From the NCBI GenBank assembly GCA_965368785.1, contig CBDUOG010000020.1, forward strand, positions 1-31,447: DNA of 31,447 nt, in the 5' to 3' direction. Source of the DNA: Silanimonas sp965368785. GTDB lineage: Bacteria > Pseudomonadota > Gammaproteobacteria > Xanthomonadales > Xanthomonadaceae. A program made the position numbers and the translations under genes. Under the pieces are notes generated by a model. The model was not told where the DNA came from, ran no database searches, and saw nothing but the letters and a program-made list of their open reading frames with translations. Shown piece after piece: positions 7,964 through 15,394 of this stretch (positions are counted from its first letter, which is position 1; every line of letters starts with the position of its first letter).

Positions 7964-8592
7964 AACCCGGCTGCTTGTTGCCGGTCTTTCTGATGATGAT
8001 TCCGGCGTTTAGCACGGCCGCAGAAATTTCTGGTAACCCGGCACCGGAAGTTCAGCAAATCGCTGAAGACGGTCCGAGCGAACAATATGCTGAGCTTTAT
8101 GCTGAGATGCAAAAAATGGATGTTTGCATGAGTGAACATCTTCTCGGTATGCGCGGAGAAGCAGCGGAAACGCTTCGCGTGCAGTTTGATCAATGGCTAG
8201 CCTCGCCTGAGGCGAACAAAGCGCTTTCGGCATACCGGGATTGGTTACTGCCCTTTGTCGTATCCGATGCCGTTCGTCAATCCTTAGTCGCGCCGATCGA
8301 AAACGAACAGTTATACGATCGACTAAACGGGGTGCTGAATTGGAGCTGCAGGAGCTTTGATCGCAATTATAGCGACGGGGAAAATCCTTGGGGCATGGCC
8401 TTCTCCAGTGTTGAGAACATCATGACCGATTCTGGCTGTTCGTCGCTCGCGAAATTAACTCAGCTTTATGCACAGCTGCGGTTTGTGCATGTTACTCATC
8501 CCAGAATGCTGGCGGAGTGTCCGCTGAGCTCACAAACTCAATTTTTGATGCAAAAGGTAAATGATGAATATCTCCAAAATCCACGCCCGTGA
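7960..8592 (+). CDS. Unknown secreted protein embedded between kdsA and eno
   Basis: A 210-residue protein that I do not recognise. It starts in an ATGA overlap with kdsA and ends about 30 bases inside eno, so it is translationally locked into the housekeeping run. Residues 1-21 look like a signal peptide (basic start, hydrophobic LLPVFLMMIPAF, then STAAE), so the product is probably periplasmic. Four mature cysteines (DVCMSE, WSCRSF, SGCSSL, AECPLS) could form two disulfides. The rest is mixed helical sequence with DQWLASPEANKAL and YRDWLLPFV blocks. It shares no cysteine spacing with the cysteine-rich pair at 2476-3419. kdsA and eno are usually neighbours in related genomes, so this looks like a lineage-specific insertion. 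Confidence 0.75.
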   Translation: MKPGCLLPVFLMMIPAFSTAAEISGNPAPEVQQIAEDGPSEQYAELYAEMQKMDVCMSEHLLGMRGEAAETLRVQFDQWLASPEANKALSAYRDWLLPFVVSDAVRQSLVAPIENEQLYDRLNGVLNWSCRSFDRNYSDGENPWGMAFSSVENIMTDSGCSSLAKLTQLYAQLRFVHVTHPRMLAECPLSSQTQFLMQKVNDEYLQNPRP

Positions 8593-9847
8593 AATTCTCG
8601 ACTCGCGCGGTAATCCCACGCTTGAGGCCGAAGTCACGCTGAGCAGCGGTCATATGGGTCGCGCTGCCGTGCCGTCGGGTGCATCCACCGGCACCAAAGA
8701 AGCGGTTGAGCTGCGCGATGGCGACAAGAGTCGGTATTTGGGTAAGGGTGTTCAGAATGCAGTAGAGAACGTCAACACCACCATTGCCACCGCTTTGCAC
8801 GGTATGGATGCGAGTGATCAAGTTGCCATCGATCAACGCATGATTCAGCTTGATGGCACGGAAAACAAAGGACGCCTCGGCGCCAATGCCTTGCTGGGTG
8901 TTTCGCTGGCCAATGCGCACGCGGTAGCCGCGGCCAAGGGCATGCCCCTGTGGAAACACTTAGTTGGTGATCGCAAAGTGATTTTGCCTCTGCCGATGAT
9001 GAATATCATTAACGGTGGCGCGCATGCGGATAACAATGTGGACTTGCAGGAGTTTATGATTCTGCCGGTCGGCTTCGATCGATTCAGTGAAGCCTTGCGC
9101 GCGGGCACCGAAGTTTTCCATGCGCTTAAGTCGGTACTTAAGAGTCGCGGTCTGAATACTGCCGTGGGTGACGAAGGCGGCTTTGCGCCAGATCTTAAAT
9201 CCAATGAAGAAGCGCTTGAAACCATTCTCGAAGCAATCGGAAAAGCCGGCTATCACGCAGGCGAAGATATTCTCTTAGGCTTGGATGTTGCCTCGTCAGA
9301 GTTCTACGACAACGGCAAATACAATCTGGTCGGCGAGGGTAAGCGCCTGAGTTCGGAGCAGTTCGTGGAATTCCTGGCCGGTTGGTCGCGCGAGTACCCG
9401 ATCATTTCCATTGAAGACGGCATGAGTGAGCACGACTGGGAGGGTTGGAAACAGTTGACTCAGGCTATCGGTAATAAAGTGCAGCTGGTTGGCGACGATC
9501 TGTTTGTCACCAATCCGAAAATTTTCAAGCAGGGCATTGAGCAATCCGTTGCTAACTCGATCCTGATCAAGGTCAATCAGATTGGCACATTGACGGAAAC
9601 GCTTGAAGCGATAGCCATGGCCGAGCGGGCCAATTATTCAGCGGTCGTTTCGCATCGTTCCGGTGAAACCGAGGACACAACGATTGCGGACATCGCAGTG
9701 GCTACTACGGCTTCGCAAATCAAGACCGGTTCGCTGTGCCGCTCCGACCGTGTAGCCAAGTACAACCAATTGTTGCGCATTGAAGAGGCATTAGGCAGCA
9801 GTGCGCTTTATGCTGGCAGTAATGCTTTCGCTCATTTAAAAGGTTAG
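8564..9847 (+). CDS. eno: Enolase
   Basis: Enolase, interconverting 2-phosphoglycerate and phosphoenolpyruvate in glycolysis, and a degradosome component in E. coli. The 427-residue length is typical. Signatures include KIHAREILDSRGNPT at the N-terminus, NGGAHADNNVDLQEFM, GDEGGFAP, the metal-site SIEDGMSEHDWEGW and VGDDLFVTN, LIKVNQIGTLTET with the catalytic Lys, and SHRSGETEDTTIADI near the C-terminus. Two consecutive ATGs at 8561 and 8564 are possible; AAGG at 8554-8557 is 6 bases from the second and only 3 from the first, so 8564 is preferred. The start lies within the end of the preceding secreted-protein gene. ftsB follows after 10 bases. Confidence 0.97.
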   Translation: MNISKIHAREILDSRGNPTLEAEVTLSSGHMGRAAVPSGASTGTKEAVELRDGDKSRYLGKGVQNAVENVNTTIATALHGMDASDQVAIDQRMIQLDGTENKGRLGANALLGVSLANAHAVAAAKGMPLWKHLVGDRKVILPLPMMNIINGGAHADNNVDLQEFMILPVGFDRFSEALRAGTEVFHALKSVLKSRGLNTAVGDEGGFAPDLKSNEEALETILEAIGKAGYHAGEDILLGLDVASSEFYDNGKYNLVGEGKRLSSEQFVEFLAGWSREYPIISIEDGMSEHDWEGWKQLTQAIGNKVQLVGDDLFVTNPKIFKQGIEQSVANSILIKVNQIGTLTETLEAIAMAERANYSAVVSHRSGETEDTTIADIAVATTASQIKTGSLCRSDRVAKYNQLLRIEEALGSSALYAGSNAFAHLKG

Positions 9848-9857
9848 TAGAGTTGCT

Positions 9858-10163
9858 ATGCGCCGTTGGTGGCCGCACATCGCCTTGTTAATTGTGATCG
9901 TGCTATTGCTGGCGCGATTTCAGTGGGGCGAGGGTGGGCGCACACAATTAGTTGAACTGCGCGAGCGGGTCAGTGAACAGCACGAGGTGAATGCGGAGCT
10001 GCAGTTGCGTAATGATGCATTGCTGGCCGAAGTTCGCGATTTGAAGGAAGGTGAGGACGCTTTGGAAGAACGTGCTCGCAGTGAATTGGGTATGATCAAA
10101 CCGGGCGAGACGTTTTACCGCGTCCTCGAAGATAAGCCGTCTGCAGAAAAGGATTCTCAATGA
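9858..10163 (+). CDS. ftsB: Cell division protein FtsB
   Basis: A 101-residue bitopic inner-membrane protein with a short cytoplasmic MRRWWPH start, one membrane segment (about residues 8-20), then a predicted coiled coil with leucine heptads (about 30-65) and the ARSELGMIKPGETFY segment typical of FtsB/DivIC. FtsB joins FtsL and FtsQ in the divisome and helps activate septal peptidoglycan synthesis. Position between eno and ispD is the classic gammaproteobacterial location and supports FtsB rather than FtsL. The stop overlaps the ispD start by ATGA. Confidence 0.95.
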   Translation: MRRWWPHIALLIVIVLLLARFQWGEGGRTQLVELRERVSEQHEVNAELQLRNDALLAEVRDLKEGEDALEERARSELGMIKPGETFYRVLEDKPSAEKDSQ

Positions 10164-10843
10164 CATGGGTGGTGGTTCCAGCAGCTGGGAGGGGCACCCG
10201 TCTGGGCAGCGAAACGCCCAAGCAGTACTTAAATGTTTTAGGCCAACCTATGATCGAGCGCACCTTGCGTGCGTTGCTTTCGCACCCGCAAATTGATGGG
10301 GTCGTTGTCGCGATCGCACGCGACGATTCGTATTGGCCCGGTTGGCGCGAATTTGAAGGAAAACCGGTAATTACCTGTATCGGTGGCGGTGAGCGTGCCG
10401 AGTCGGTGCTGTCGGGACTGCGTGCATTGCCGCAAACTGTGCATGAAGAAGAATGGGTGCTAGTTCACGATGCGGCGCGCCCGTGCTTGAGCGCATTGGA
10501 TTTGACGCGTTTGTTGGCCGTGGCGCAGCTTGAGCCAGTCGGTGCGATCCTCGCTGCTCCGGTACGTGACACGGTGAAGCGGGCGGATACTGACAGCCAT
10601 ATCAGTGGAACCGAGTCACGTGATGCTTTATGGCGCGCATTTACACCGCAGTGTTTTCGCCGCGGCAGTTTAATTCGCGCCATCGAAAGCGCGTTGCGCC
10701 AGGGCTTTTCGGTTACCGATGAGGCGCAGGCGATGGAGCGGCTTGGCTTAAAGCCACGACTGGTACCGGGTAGCGAGGACAATATAAAGATAACGAGCGC
10801 TTCTGATTTGATGTTGGCTGAATTCATACTGTCACGCACATGA
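10160..10843 (+). CDS. ispD: 2-C-methyl-D-erythritol 4-phosphate cytidylyltransferase
   Basis: The third enzyme of the MEP isoprenoid pathway, transferring CMP from CTP to methylerythritol 4-phosphate. The 227-residue length is normal. The nucleotide-binding VPAAGRGTRLG followed by PKQY lies at residues 6-22; VLVHDAARPCL, the TPQCF block, VTDEAQAMERLG and SEDNIKIT follow in family order. It overlaps ftsB and ispF by 4 bases each. The CTP it consumes is made by PyrG, encoded at the head of the same run. Confidence 0.97.
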   Translation: MTWVVVPAAGRGTRLGSETPKQYLNVLGQPMIERTLRALLSHPQIDGVVVAIARDDSYWPGWREFEGKPVITCIGGGERAESVLSGLRALPQTVHEEEWVLVHDAARPCLSALDLTRLLAVAQLEPVGAILAAPVRDTVKRADTDSHISGTESRDALWRAFTPQCFRRGSLIRAIESALRQGFSVTDEAQAMERLGLKPRLVPGSEDNIKITSASDLMLAEFILSRT

Positions 10844-11319
10844 GTATTCGAATTGGACAAGGCATCGATGTGCACGCGTTTGCTGAAGGTGACCACCTGA
10901 TGCTGGGCGGCGTGCGTGTGGCGCATAAGCGTGGTGTGGCGGCACACTCCGATGGTGATGTGCTGATTCATGCACTATGCGATGCGATATTCGGCGCGCT
11001 CGCTATGGGTGATATCGGTAGACACTTTCCGCCCAGTGACCCGAAGTATAAAGACGCGCCGAGCTCGCATTTTCTGCAACGCAGCTGCGCTTTAATGCGT
11101 GAACGCGGTTATGAAATCGGTAATGTCGATGCAACGCTGATCTGTGAGCAACCTAAGATAACTCCGCAGGTCGAGGCAATCATTAAGTCCCTGGCGAAAA
11201 TTATGAGCGTTGATAAAAAACGCATCAGCGTTAAAGCGACCACTACCGAGAAATTGGGTCTCACCGGACGTGAAGAGGGTATTGCCGCGATGGTGGTTGC
11301 CCTGTTGGAATCTAATTAA
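10840..11319 (+). CDS. ispF: 2-C-methyl-D-erythritol 2,4-cyclodiphosphate synthase
   Basis: A 159-residue homotrimeric MEP-pathway enzyme that cyclises the CDP-methylerythritol phosphate product with release of CMP. The metal-binding GQGIDVHAF motif supplies Asp and His near residues 9-11. HSDGDVLIHALCDAIFGA, MGDIGRHFP and the C-terminal KATTTEKLGLTGREEGI are all canonical. The start overlaps ispD by ATGA and the stop overlaps the truD start as TAATG, so translation is probably coupled through all three. Confidence 0.97.
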   Translation: MSIRIGQGIDVHAFAEGDHLMLGGVRVAHKRGVAAHSDGDVLIHALCDAIFGALAMGDIGRHFPPSDPKYKDAPSSHFLQRSCALMRERGYEIGNVDATLICEQPKITPQVEAIIKSLAKIMSVDKKRISVKATTTEKLGLTGREEGIAAMVVALLESN

Positions 11320-12332
11320 TGAATCTTGATTTACCCAGGGCCTTTGGCGCGCCCGCGCTAACGGGTCTGATGCGTCAGCAGGCAGAAGACTTTCGAGTCG
11401 AAGAGCTGGATGCGTTTGAACCCAGTGGTGAGGGCGAGCATTTACTGCTGCGCATCGAAAAACGCAATTTAAATACCAATGACGTCGTTGAGAAACTTGC
11501 GCGCTGGGCAGGTATCAGGTCGATGGGTATCGGCTTTGCCGGAATGAAAGACAGAGTGGGCGTGACAGTGCAGCGTTTTACGGTGCATTTACCCAAACGC
11601 ATTGCACCGGATATTTCGGCTTTGAACTCCGACAAGATCACCGTATTGGAGCACGCATGGCATGCGCGAAAGCTGCCGCGTGGTGCGCTTAAGGGCAATC
11701 GCTTTATCCTCACATTGCGCGATGTTCAGGGCAGTCCGGAGGCATTAGCGGAGCGCCTGCAACAAATTACATCTCGCGGTATTCCTAATTTTTTCGGCGA
11801 GCAGCGATTTGGCCGCGGCGGCGCCAATGTAGATGCGGCACTACGAATGTTTGCCGGTGAACGGGTCAAGCGGGAAAAGCGATCCATTTATTTATCGGCA
11901 GCTCGATCCCACCTGTTCAATGAAGTGCTTATTGCCCGGGTTAAAGCGGGAAATTGGGATCGGGGAATGGACGGCGAAGTGTGGATGCTTGACGGAAGCC
12001 ATAGCGTATTTGGCCCTGAGCCGTTTAGTGATGAGTTGAAACGCCGTCTCGGCGAATTCGACATTCATCCGACCGGCCCCATGTGGGGCGAAGGGGAGTT
12101 GCGTTCGCAAGGCGTGTGTCAGGAATTGGAGTTGGCCGTACTTTCGGGCTTTAGCGAACTTAGGCAAGGCCTCGAAGGTGCACGGCTCAAGCAGGAAAGA
12201 CGGGCATCGCGTATCCCGGTGTTTGAGCTGCAGAGCAAATGGCTGGAATGCGGTAATTGCATGCTTACCTTCGCGCTGCCTTCAGGAGCGTATGCCACTC
12301 GGGTCCTGGCAGAGATTGGTGATCTGGAGTGA
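11319..12332 (+). CDS. truD: tRNA pseudouridine(13) synthase
   Basis: A 337-residue TruD enzyme, which isomerises uridine 13 of certain tRNAs to pseudouridine in the cytoplasm. The catalytic motif GFAGMKDRVGVTVQRF near residues 73-88 contains the essential Asp. The N-terminal MRQQAEDFRVEEL and central RGIPNFFGEQRFGR blocks are family hallmarks. It is the last gene of the pyrG run; an approximately 120-base gap follows before the next lipoprotein gene. Nothing about it looks unusual. Confidence 0.96.
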   Translation: MNLDLPRAFGAPALTGLMRQQAEDFRVEELDAFEPSGEGEHLLLRIEKRNLNTNDVVEKLARWAGIRSMGIGFAGMKDRVGVTVQRFTVHLPKRIAPDISALNSDKITVLEHAWHARKLPRGALKGNRFILTLRDVQGSPEALAERLQQITSRGIPNFFGEQRFGRGGANVDAALRMFAGERVKREKRSIYLSAARSHLFNEVLIARVKAGNWDRGMDGEVWMLDGSHSVFGPEPFSDELKRRLGEFDIHPTGPMWGEGELRSQGVCQELELAVLSGFSELRQGLEGARLKQERRASRIPVFELQSKWLECGNCMLTFALPSGAYATRVLAEIGDLE

Positions 12333-12415
12333 GAGATATCACGATTGTGTGATGTGCTCGCGATTCAAATACGACGTCCCGACTTGAGTCGCGCATTTGT
12401 TCGGCGTAGGGTGGT

Positions 12416-12447
12416 CTTGCCGACATCTAAAATCGGTCGGCAAGGAG
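12416..12447 (+). promoter_or_regulatory. Perfect 9-bp inverted repeat ending in the ribosome-binding site of the small lipoprotein gene
   Basis: CTTGCCGAC (12416-12424) and GTCGGCAAG (12436-12444) form a perfect 9-bp inverted repeat with an 11-base spacer. The right arm covers the first three bases of the AAGGAG Shine-Dalgarno (12442-12447) of the gene at 12454. In RNA this would be a hairpin partly hiding the ribosome site. A TAAAAT resembling a -10 box lies in the spacer (12428-12433), so it could instead be a DNA operator around a promoter; I see no good -35 at the right distance. Confidence 0.55.
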
Positions 12448-12453
12448 AGATCT

Positions 12454-12696
12454 ATGAAACGTATCGCTCTGGTTTGTTGCCTAAGTTCGGGCGCTCTGAT
12501 GCTCGCTGCGTGTGCGAGCACTCAATCATCGCTAAGTAGTGATCAACGCATATCTGGCTCGCTGGAGACCACGCAAGTGGTCAATGAGGGTTACGTTGCT
12601 GCTGTGGAGCGTGAAGCCCGCAAACGCGGTGTCGATGTCACTTGGGTTAACCCTCCAACCAATAGGGTTACGCGACCAAAAAAAAATGGTGAATAA
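12454..12696 (+). CDS. Small putative lipoprotein, unknown function
   Basis: An 80-residue protein. The start is fixed by AAGGAG 6 bases upstream and by the lipoprotein signal that follows, MKRIALVCC to lipobox LAAC with Cys20; a longer frame upstream lacks both. The mature 61 residues are polar, with NEGYVAAVEREARKRGVDVTWVNPP as a helix-to-strand block and a basic RPKKNGE tail. Ser follows two residues after the lipidated Cys, without an Asp at +2, so outer-membrane sorting is likely. The gene is convergent with the Smr gene and preceded by an inverted repeat. No family was recognised. Confidence 0.78.
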   Translation: MKRIALVCCLSSGALMLAACASTQSSLSSDQRISGSLETTQVVNEGYVAAVEREARKRGVDVTWVNPPTNRVTRPKKNGE

Positions 12697-12703
12697 TCTA
12701 GGG

Positions 12704-12733
12704 AATCGCAGTTTCAGTGCTTAGCGATTTTTT
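12704..12733 (+). terminator. Possible intrinsic terminator after the small lipoprotein gene
   Basis: AATCGC (12704-12709) pairs with GCGATT (12724-12729), followed by TTTT. The 6-bp stem and 14-base loop are weaker than usual. It lies just after the lipoprotein stop and runs into the last codons of the convergent Smr gene. Confidence 0.4.
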
Positions 12734-13263
12734 AGGAGCACCAATACCGCACCGGTTCCACCCAGATTCGCCGGTGCGGAGCAAAACGCCAGGACCGAAG
12801 ATCGTTGGCGAAGGCTTTGATCGACCATATATTTGATCACCGGGCCGGCCTCCGAGCGTAGGCCTTTGCCGTGAATAATGAGCACACAACGGTGCCCGAT
12901 TTCGGCACACTCTTTAAAAAACGTCTTTAGCGATTTTTGCGCCTGGGCCAGGGGCATTCCATGTAAGTCGAGCTCATCCTCAATGGAAAACTCTGCGTTC
13001 TTAAGGCGTCGAAATAGCTTGGGTGACAGTTCTTCGCGCCGGTAACTTAGCGACTCGCCACTTTGGGCGGCGATATCCTGGATGCTGACCCGGCCCATTT
13101 CCAAAAGCGCATCCGCCTCGTCGGCTTCATGCATCCGTGCACGCGGCTTGGGCGGGGAAGGCCTGATCGGCTCGTCTACGCGGATGCGACGAACCGGCCC
13201 GATCGCTTCGCGGAACAGTTCGACGTCCTCAGCCTCCGGCGATTTCGGTGATTTGGGCTTCAT
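12721..13263 (-). CDS. Smr-domain protein (SmrA/YdaL-like)
   Basis: A 180-residue protein with an acidic and proline-rich N-terminal half followed by a C-terminal Smr domain. ELDLHGMPLAQAQ (the DLHG motif) is near residue 97, LIIHGKGLRSE (HGKG) near residue 127, and GGTGAVLVLLK ends the protein. Stand-alone Smr proteins are nucleic-acid-binding proteins, some with endonuclease activity; a role in this organism is not established. The start at MKPKSPKSPEAED (13263) is preferred over an in-frame ATG 24 codons earlier because the upstream extension would overlap the shared promoter region with surE. It is divergent from surE. Confidence 0.88.
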   Translation of the reverse strand: MKPKSPKSPEAEDVELFREAIGPVRRIRVDEPIRPSPPKPRARMHEADEADALLEMGRVSIQDIAAQSGESLSYRREELSPKLFRRLKNAEFSIEDELDLHGMPLAQAQKSLKTFFKECAEIGHRCVLIIHGKGLRSEAGPVIKYMVDQSLRQRSSVLAFCSAPANLGGTGAVLVLLKNR

Positions 13264-13287
13264 TGTGCATAGCCTAAGTGAAAAACA

Positions 13288-13328
13288 GTCGGTTTCCCAT
13301 TCGAACCGACCCGGCAATCCGCTATCAT
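13288..13328 (+). promoter_or_regulatory. Inverted repeat and possible promoter between smr-like gene and surE
   Basis: GTCGGTT (13288-13294) and AACCGAC (13304-13310) are perfect 7-bp arms separated by 9 bases, in the 90-base divergent gap. A -10-like TATCAT follows at 13323-13328, but the matching -35 is poor. It could be a regulator site acting on surE or on both genes; this is inference. Confidence 0.35.
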
Positions 13329-13353
13329 TAAGCAAGCAGAGTTTGGAACAGAT

Positions 13354-14133
13354 ATGCGCGTATTAGTAAGTAACGATGATGGTGTCGACGCACCGGGCAT
13401 TCGCTGTTTGGCAGCAGGCTTAAGAAAAGCAGGGCACGAAGTAATCGTGGTAGCTCCAGACCGTGATCGCAGCGGCGCCAGCAACTCGCTTACGCTGGAT
13501 ATGCCGGTTCGGGTAAAGCAACTCGGCGAAGGCGAATTCAGTGTTGCCGGCACGCCGACCGACTGCGTGCATCTGGCGCTTGCCGGCATGCTGGAAATTG
13601 ATCCGGACATCGTCGTATCCGGTATTAATAATTTCGCCAACATGGGCGATGATGTCATCTATTCAGGTACCGTCGCTGCGGCCATGGAGGGGCGTTTTTT
13701 AGGGCTGCCGGCCATTGCCATGTCCTTGTCGACCGGCGATCATCACGGCCAAAACTTTGAGACTGCTGCGCGCGCGGCGATTGAAATTATGGCGCGGCTT
13801 CTGGTCGATCCTCTGCCGGCAGACACCATTTTGAACGTCAATGTTCCGGATTTGCCGTGGGACGAGATTCGTGGCTTTGAAGTGACGCGCCTTGGACACC
13901 GGCATCGCTCTGAACCCTGTGTTCAGCAGTTTGACCCTCGCGGTCGCGCGGTTTGGTGGATCGGTCCAGCGGGTTCAGAAGACGACGCCGGCCCGGGTAC
14001 AGACTTTCACGCAGTGCGCTCCGGTTGCATCTCGATTACCCCGATTCATGTGGACTTAACGCGATATCAAGCGTTGGAAAAAGTATCCAGTTGGGTAGAG
14101 GGATTGAGCGCGGGGCTAAGTAGCAAGGTATGA
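13354..14133 (+). CDS. surE: 5'/3'-nucleotidase SurE
   Basis: A 259-residue survival protein SurE, a metal-dependent phosphatase acting on nucleoside monophosphates. The metal-binding SNDDGVDAPG has Asp8 and Asp9; APDRDRSGASNSLT near residue 37, AGTPTDCVHLAL, and the SGIN motif leading into YSGTVAAAMEG near residue 110 are all present. The 5' end is divergent from the Smr gene and the 3' end overlaps pcm by ATGA, the conserved surE-pcm pairing. GGAACAG upstream gives a modest ribosome site. Confidence 0.96.
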   Translation: MRVLVSNDDGVDAPGIRCLAAGLRKAGHEVIVVAPDRDRSGASNSLTLDMPVRVKQLGEGEFSVAGTPTDCVHLALAGMLEIDPDIVVSGINNFANMGDDVIYSGTVAAAMEGRFLGLPAIAMSLSTGDHHGQNFETAARAAIEIMARLLVDPLPADTILNVNVPDLPWDEIRGFEVTRLGHRHRSEPCVQQFDPRGRAVWWIGPAGSEDDAGPGTDFHAVRSGCISITPIHVDLTRYQALEKVSSWVEGLSAGLSSKV

Positions 14134-14807
14134 ATAAGAGGATCCGACTCAATTCGGAGGCTCGAGGGCTGGGAATGACCTCGCAGCGTGCGCGCGATCG
14201 ATTGATCGAGCGTCTGCGTCAAGAAGGCATTCGCGACGAGCGGGTGCTTGCGTCGATAGCGACGATACCCCGGCATGAATTTATCGATGAAGCGCTCTCC
14301 AGCCGGGCTTATGAGGACACCGCCCTGCCAATCGGCCATGGCCAGACGATTTCTCAGCCCTGGGTTGTGGCGCGGATGACTGAAGCGCTGATCGAGCACG
14401 GTATTCCCGGAAAGGTGCTGGAGATCGGAACCGGTTCGGGGTATCAGGCAGCGGTGCTGGCTTCACTGGGTATCGAAGTACATACGGTGGAACGCATAGA
14501 AGAGTTGCTCCGTTTAGCACGCCGACGTTTTCGCAAGCTCGGTATGGAAATTAGATCGCGTCACGACGATGGCCGCCTGGGCTGGCCCGAAAACGGACCG
14601 TTTGATGCGATTATCGTCACCGCAGGTGGGCCGATATTGGAACCGGCGCTCCTTGCTCAACTTAAACCGGACGGAGTGCTTGTGGCACCTGTGGGTGGCG
14701 GCGATGGGCAAAAATTATTACGCGTGCGCAAAACCGCTGAAGGCATCGAGCAAGAAGAACTGGGTGCAGTGATCTTTGTGCCTTTATTGCCGGGAATTGT
14801 TACCTGA
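14130..14807 (+). CDS. pcm: Protein-L-isoaspartate O-methyltransferase
   Basis: Pcm methylates isoaspartyl residues in damaged proteins with S-adenosylmethionine, starting their repair. Family landmarks are PRHEFIDEA, ALPIGHGQTISQPWVVARM, the SAM-binding VLEIGTGSGYQAAVLASLG and a C-terminal FVPLLPG. The ATGA overlap with surE supports 14130 (225 residues); an internal ATG at 14175 would give a length closer to the E. coli protein and cannot be excluded. The next gene begins 2 bases after the stop. Confidence 0.95.
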   Translation: MNKRIRLNSEARGLGMTSQRARDRLIERLRQEGIRDERVLASIATIPRHEFIDEALSSRAYEDTALPIGHGQTISQPWVVARMTEALIEHGIPGKVLEIGTGSGYQAAVLASLGIEVHTVERIEELLRLARRRFRKLGMEIRSRHDDGRLGWPENGPFDAIIVTAGGPILEPALLAQLKPDGVLVAPVGGGDGQKLLRVRKTAEGIEQEELGAVIFVPLLPGIVT

Positions 14808-14809
14808 GC

Positions 14810-15394
14810 ATGCGCCTATTTGGACCGATCTATGACGTGTGCATGCGCTGGGCTGCGAGCAAACAGGCGCCACGCTGGCTTGCATTAGTCAGCACGATTG
14901 AATCTATTTTTTTTCCGGTGCCGCCGGACTTTATGTTGATTCCGATGAGTATCGCCAAACCTGAAAACTGGTGGCGCTATGCCTTGTTGTGCACGGTGAC
15001 CACGGTCATTGGTGGTCTCATCGGATATGCTCTGGGTTACTTTGCGATTGACGCGCTGCAGCCGTGGATTGAGCGCGCCGGATATGCGCCGCGAATGGCG
15101 CAAGTTAATGAGCTGTTTGCGTTATATGGCTTCTGGATTGTTTTCGTCGCCGGGTTCACGCCGATTCCCTATAAGGTATTTACGATCGCCTCCGGTGCTG
15201 CGCATTTGGCCTTATTGCCATTCGTTTTAGGCTCGGTAATCAGTCGCGGATTACGTTTTTTTCTCGTCGCCGGTTTATGTGCCTGGGGCGGGCCCAAGCT
15301 CGCTCCGACAATCCAGAAGTACATCGAGGCGATCGGTTGGATCATGGCGGTGTTGATTCTTGGGGTAATAGGATGGTTGTATTACCACCGATGA
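14810..15394 (+). CDS. yqaA: YqaA/DedA-like (SNARE-associated domain) membrane protein
   Basis: A 194-residue inner-membrane protein with about four to five hydrophobic segments. The re-entrant-loop motifs of the DedA/VTT family can be seen: IESIFFPVPPDFMLIPM near residues 28-45, IGYALGYF near 67, and FVAGFTPIPYKVFTIASGA near 110-128, the last being the best-conserved YqaA block. DedA-family members act in lipid-carrier or phospholipid movement across the membrane, but the substrate of the YqaA branch is not settled. The gene sits between pcm and nlpD and overlaps nlpD by ATGA. Confidence 0.9.
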   Translation: MRLFGPIYDVCMRWAASKQAPRWLALVSTIESIFFPVPPDFMLIPMSIAKPENWWRYALLCTVTTVIGGLIGYALGYFAIDALQPWIERAGYAPRMAQVNELFALYGFWIVFVAGFTPIPYKVFTIASGAAHLALLPFVLGSVISRGLRFFLVAGLCAWGGPKLAPTIQKYIEAIGWIMAVLILGVIGWLYYHR

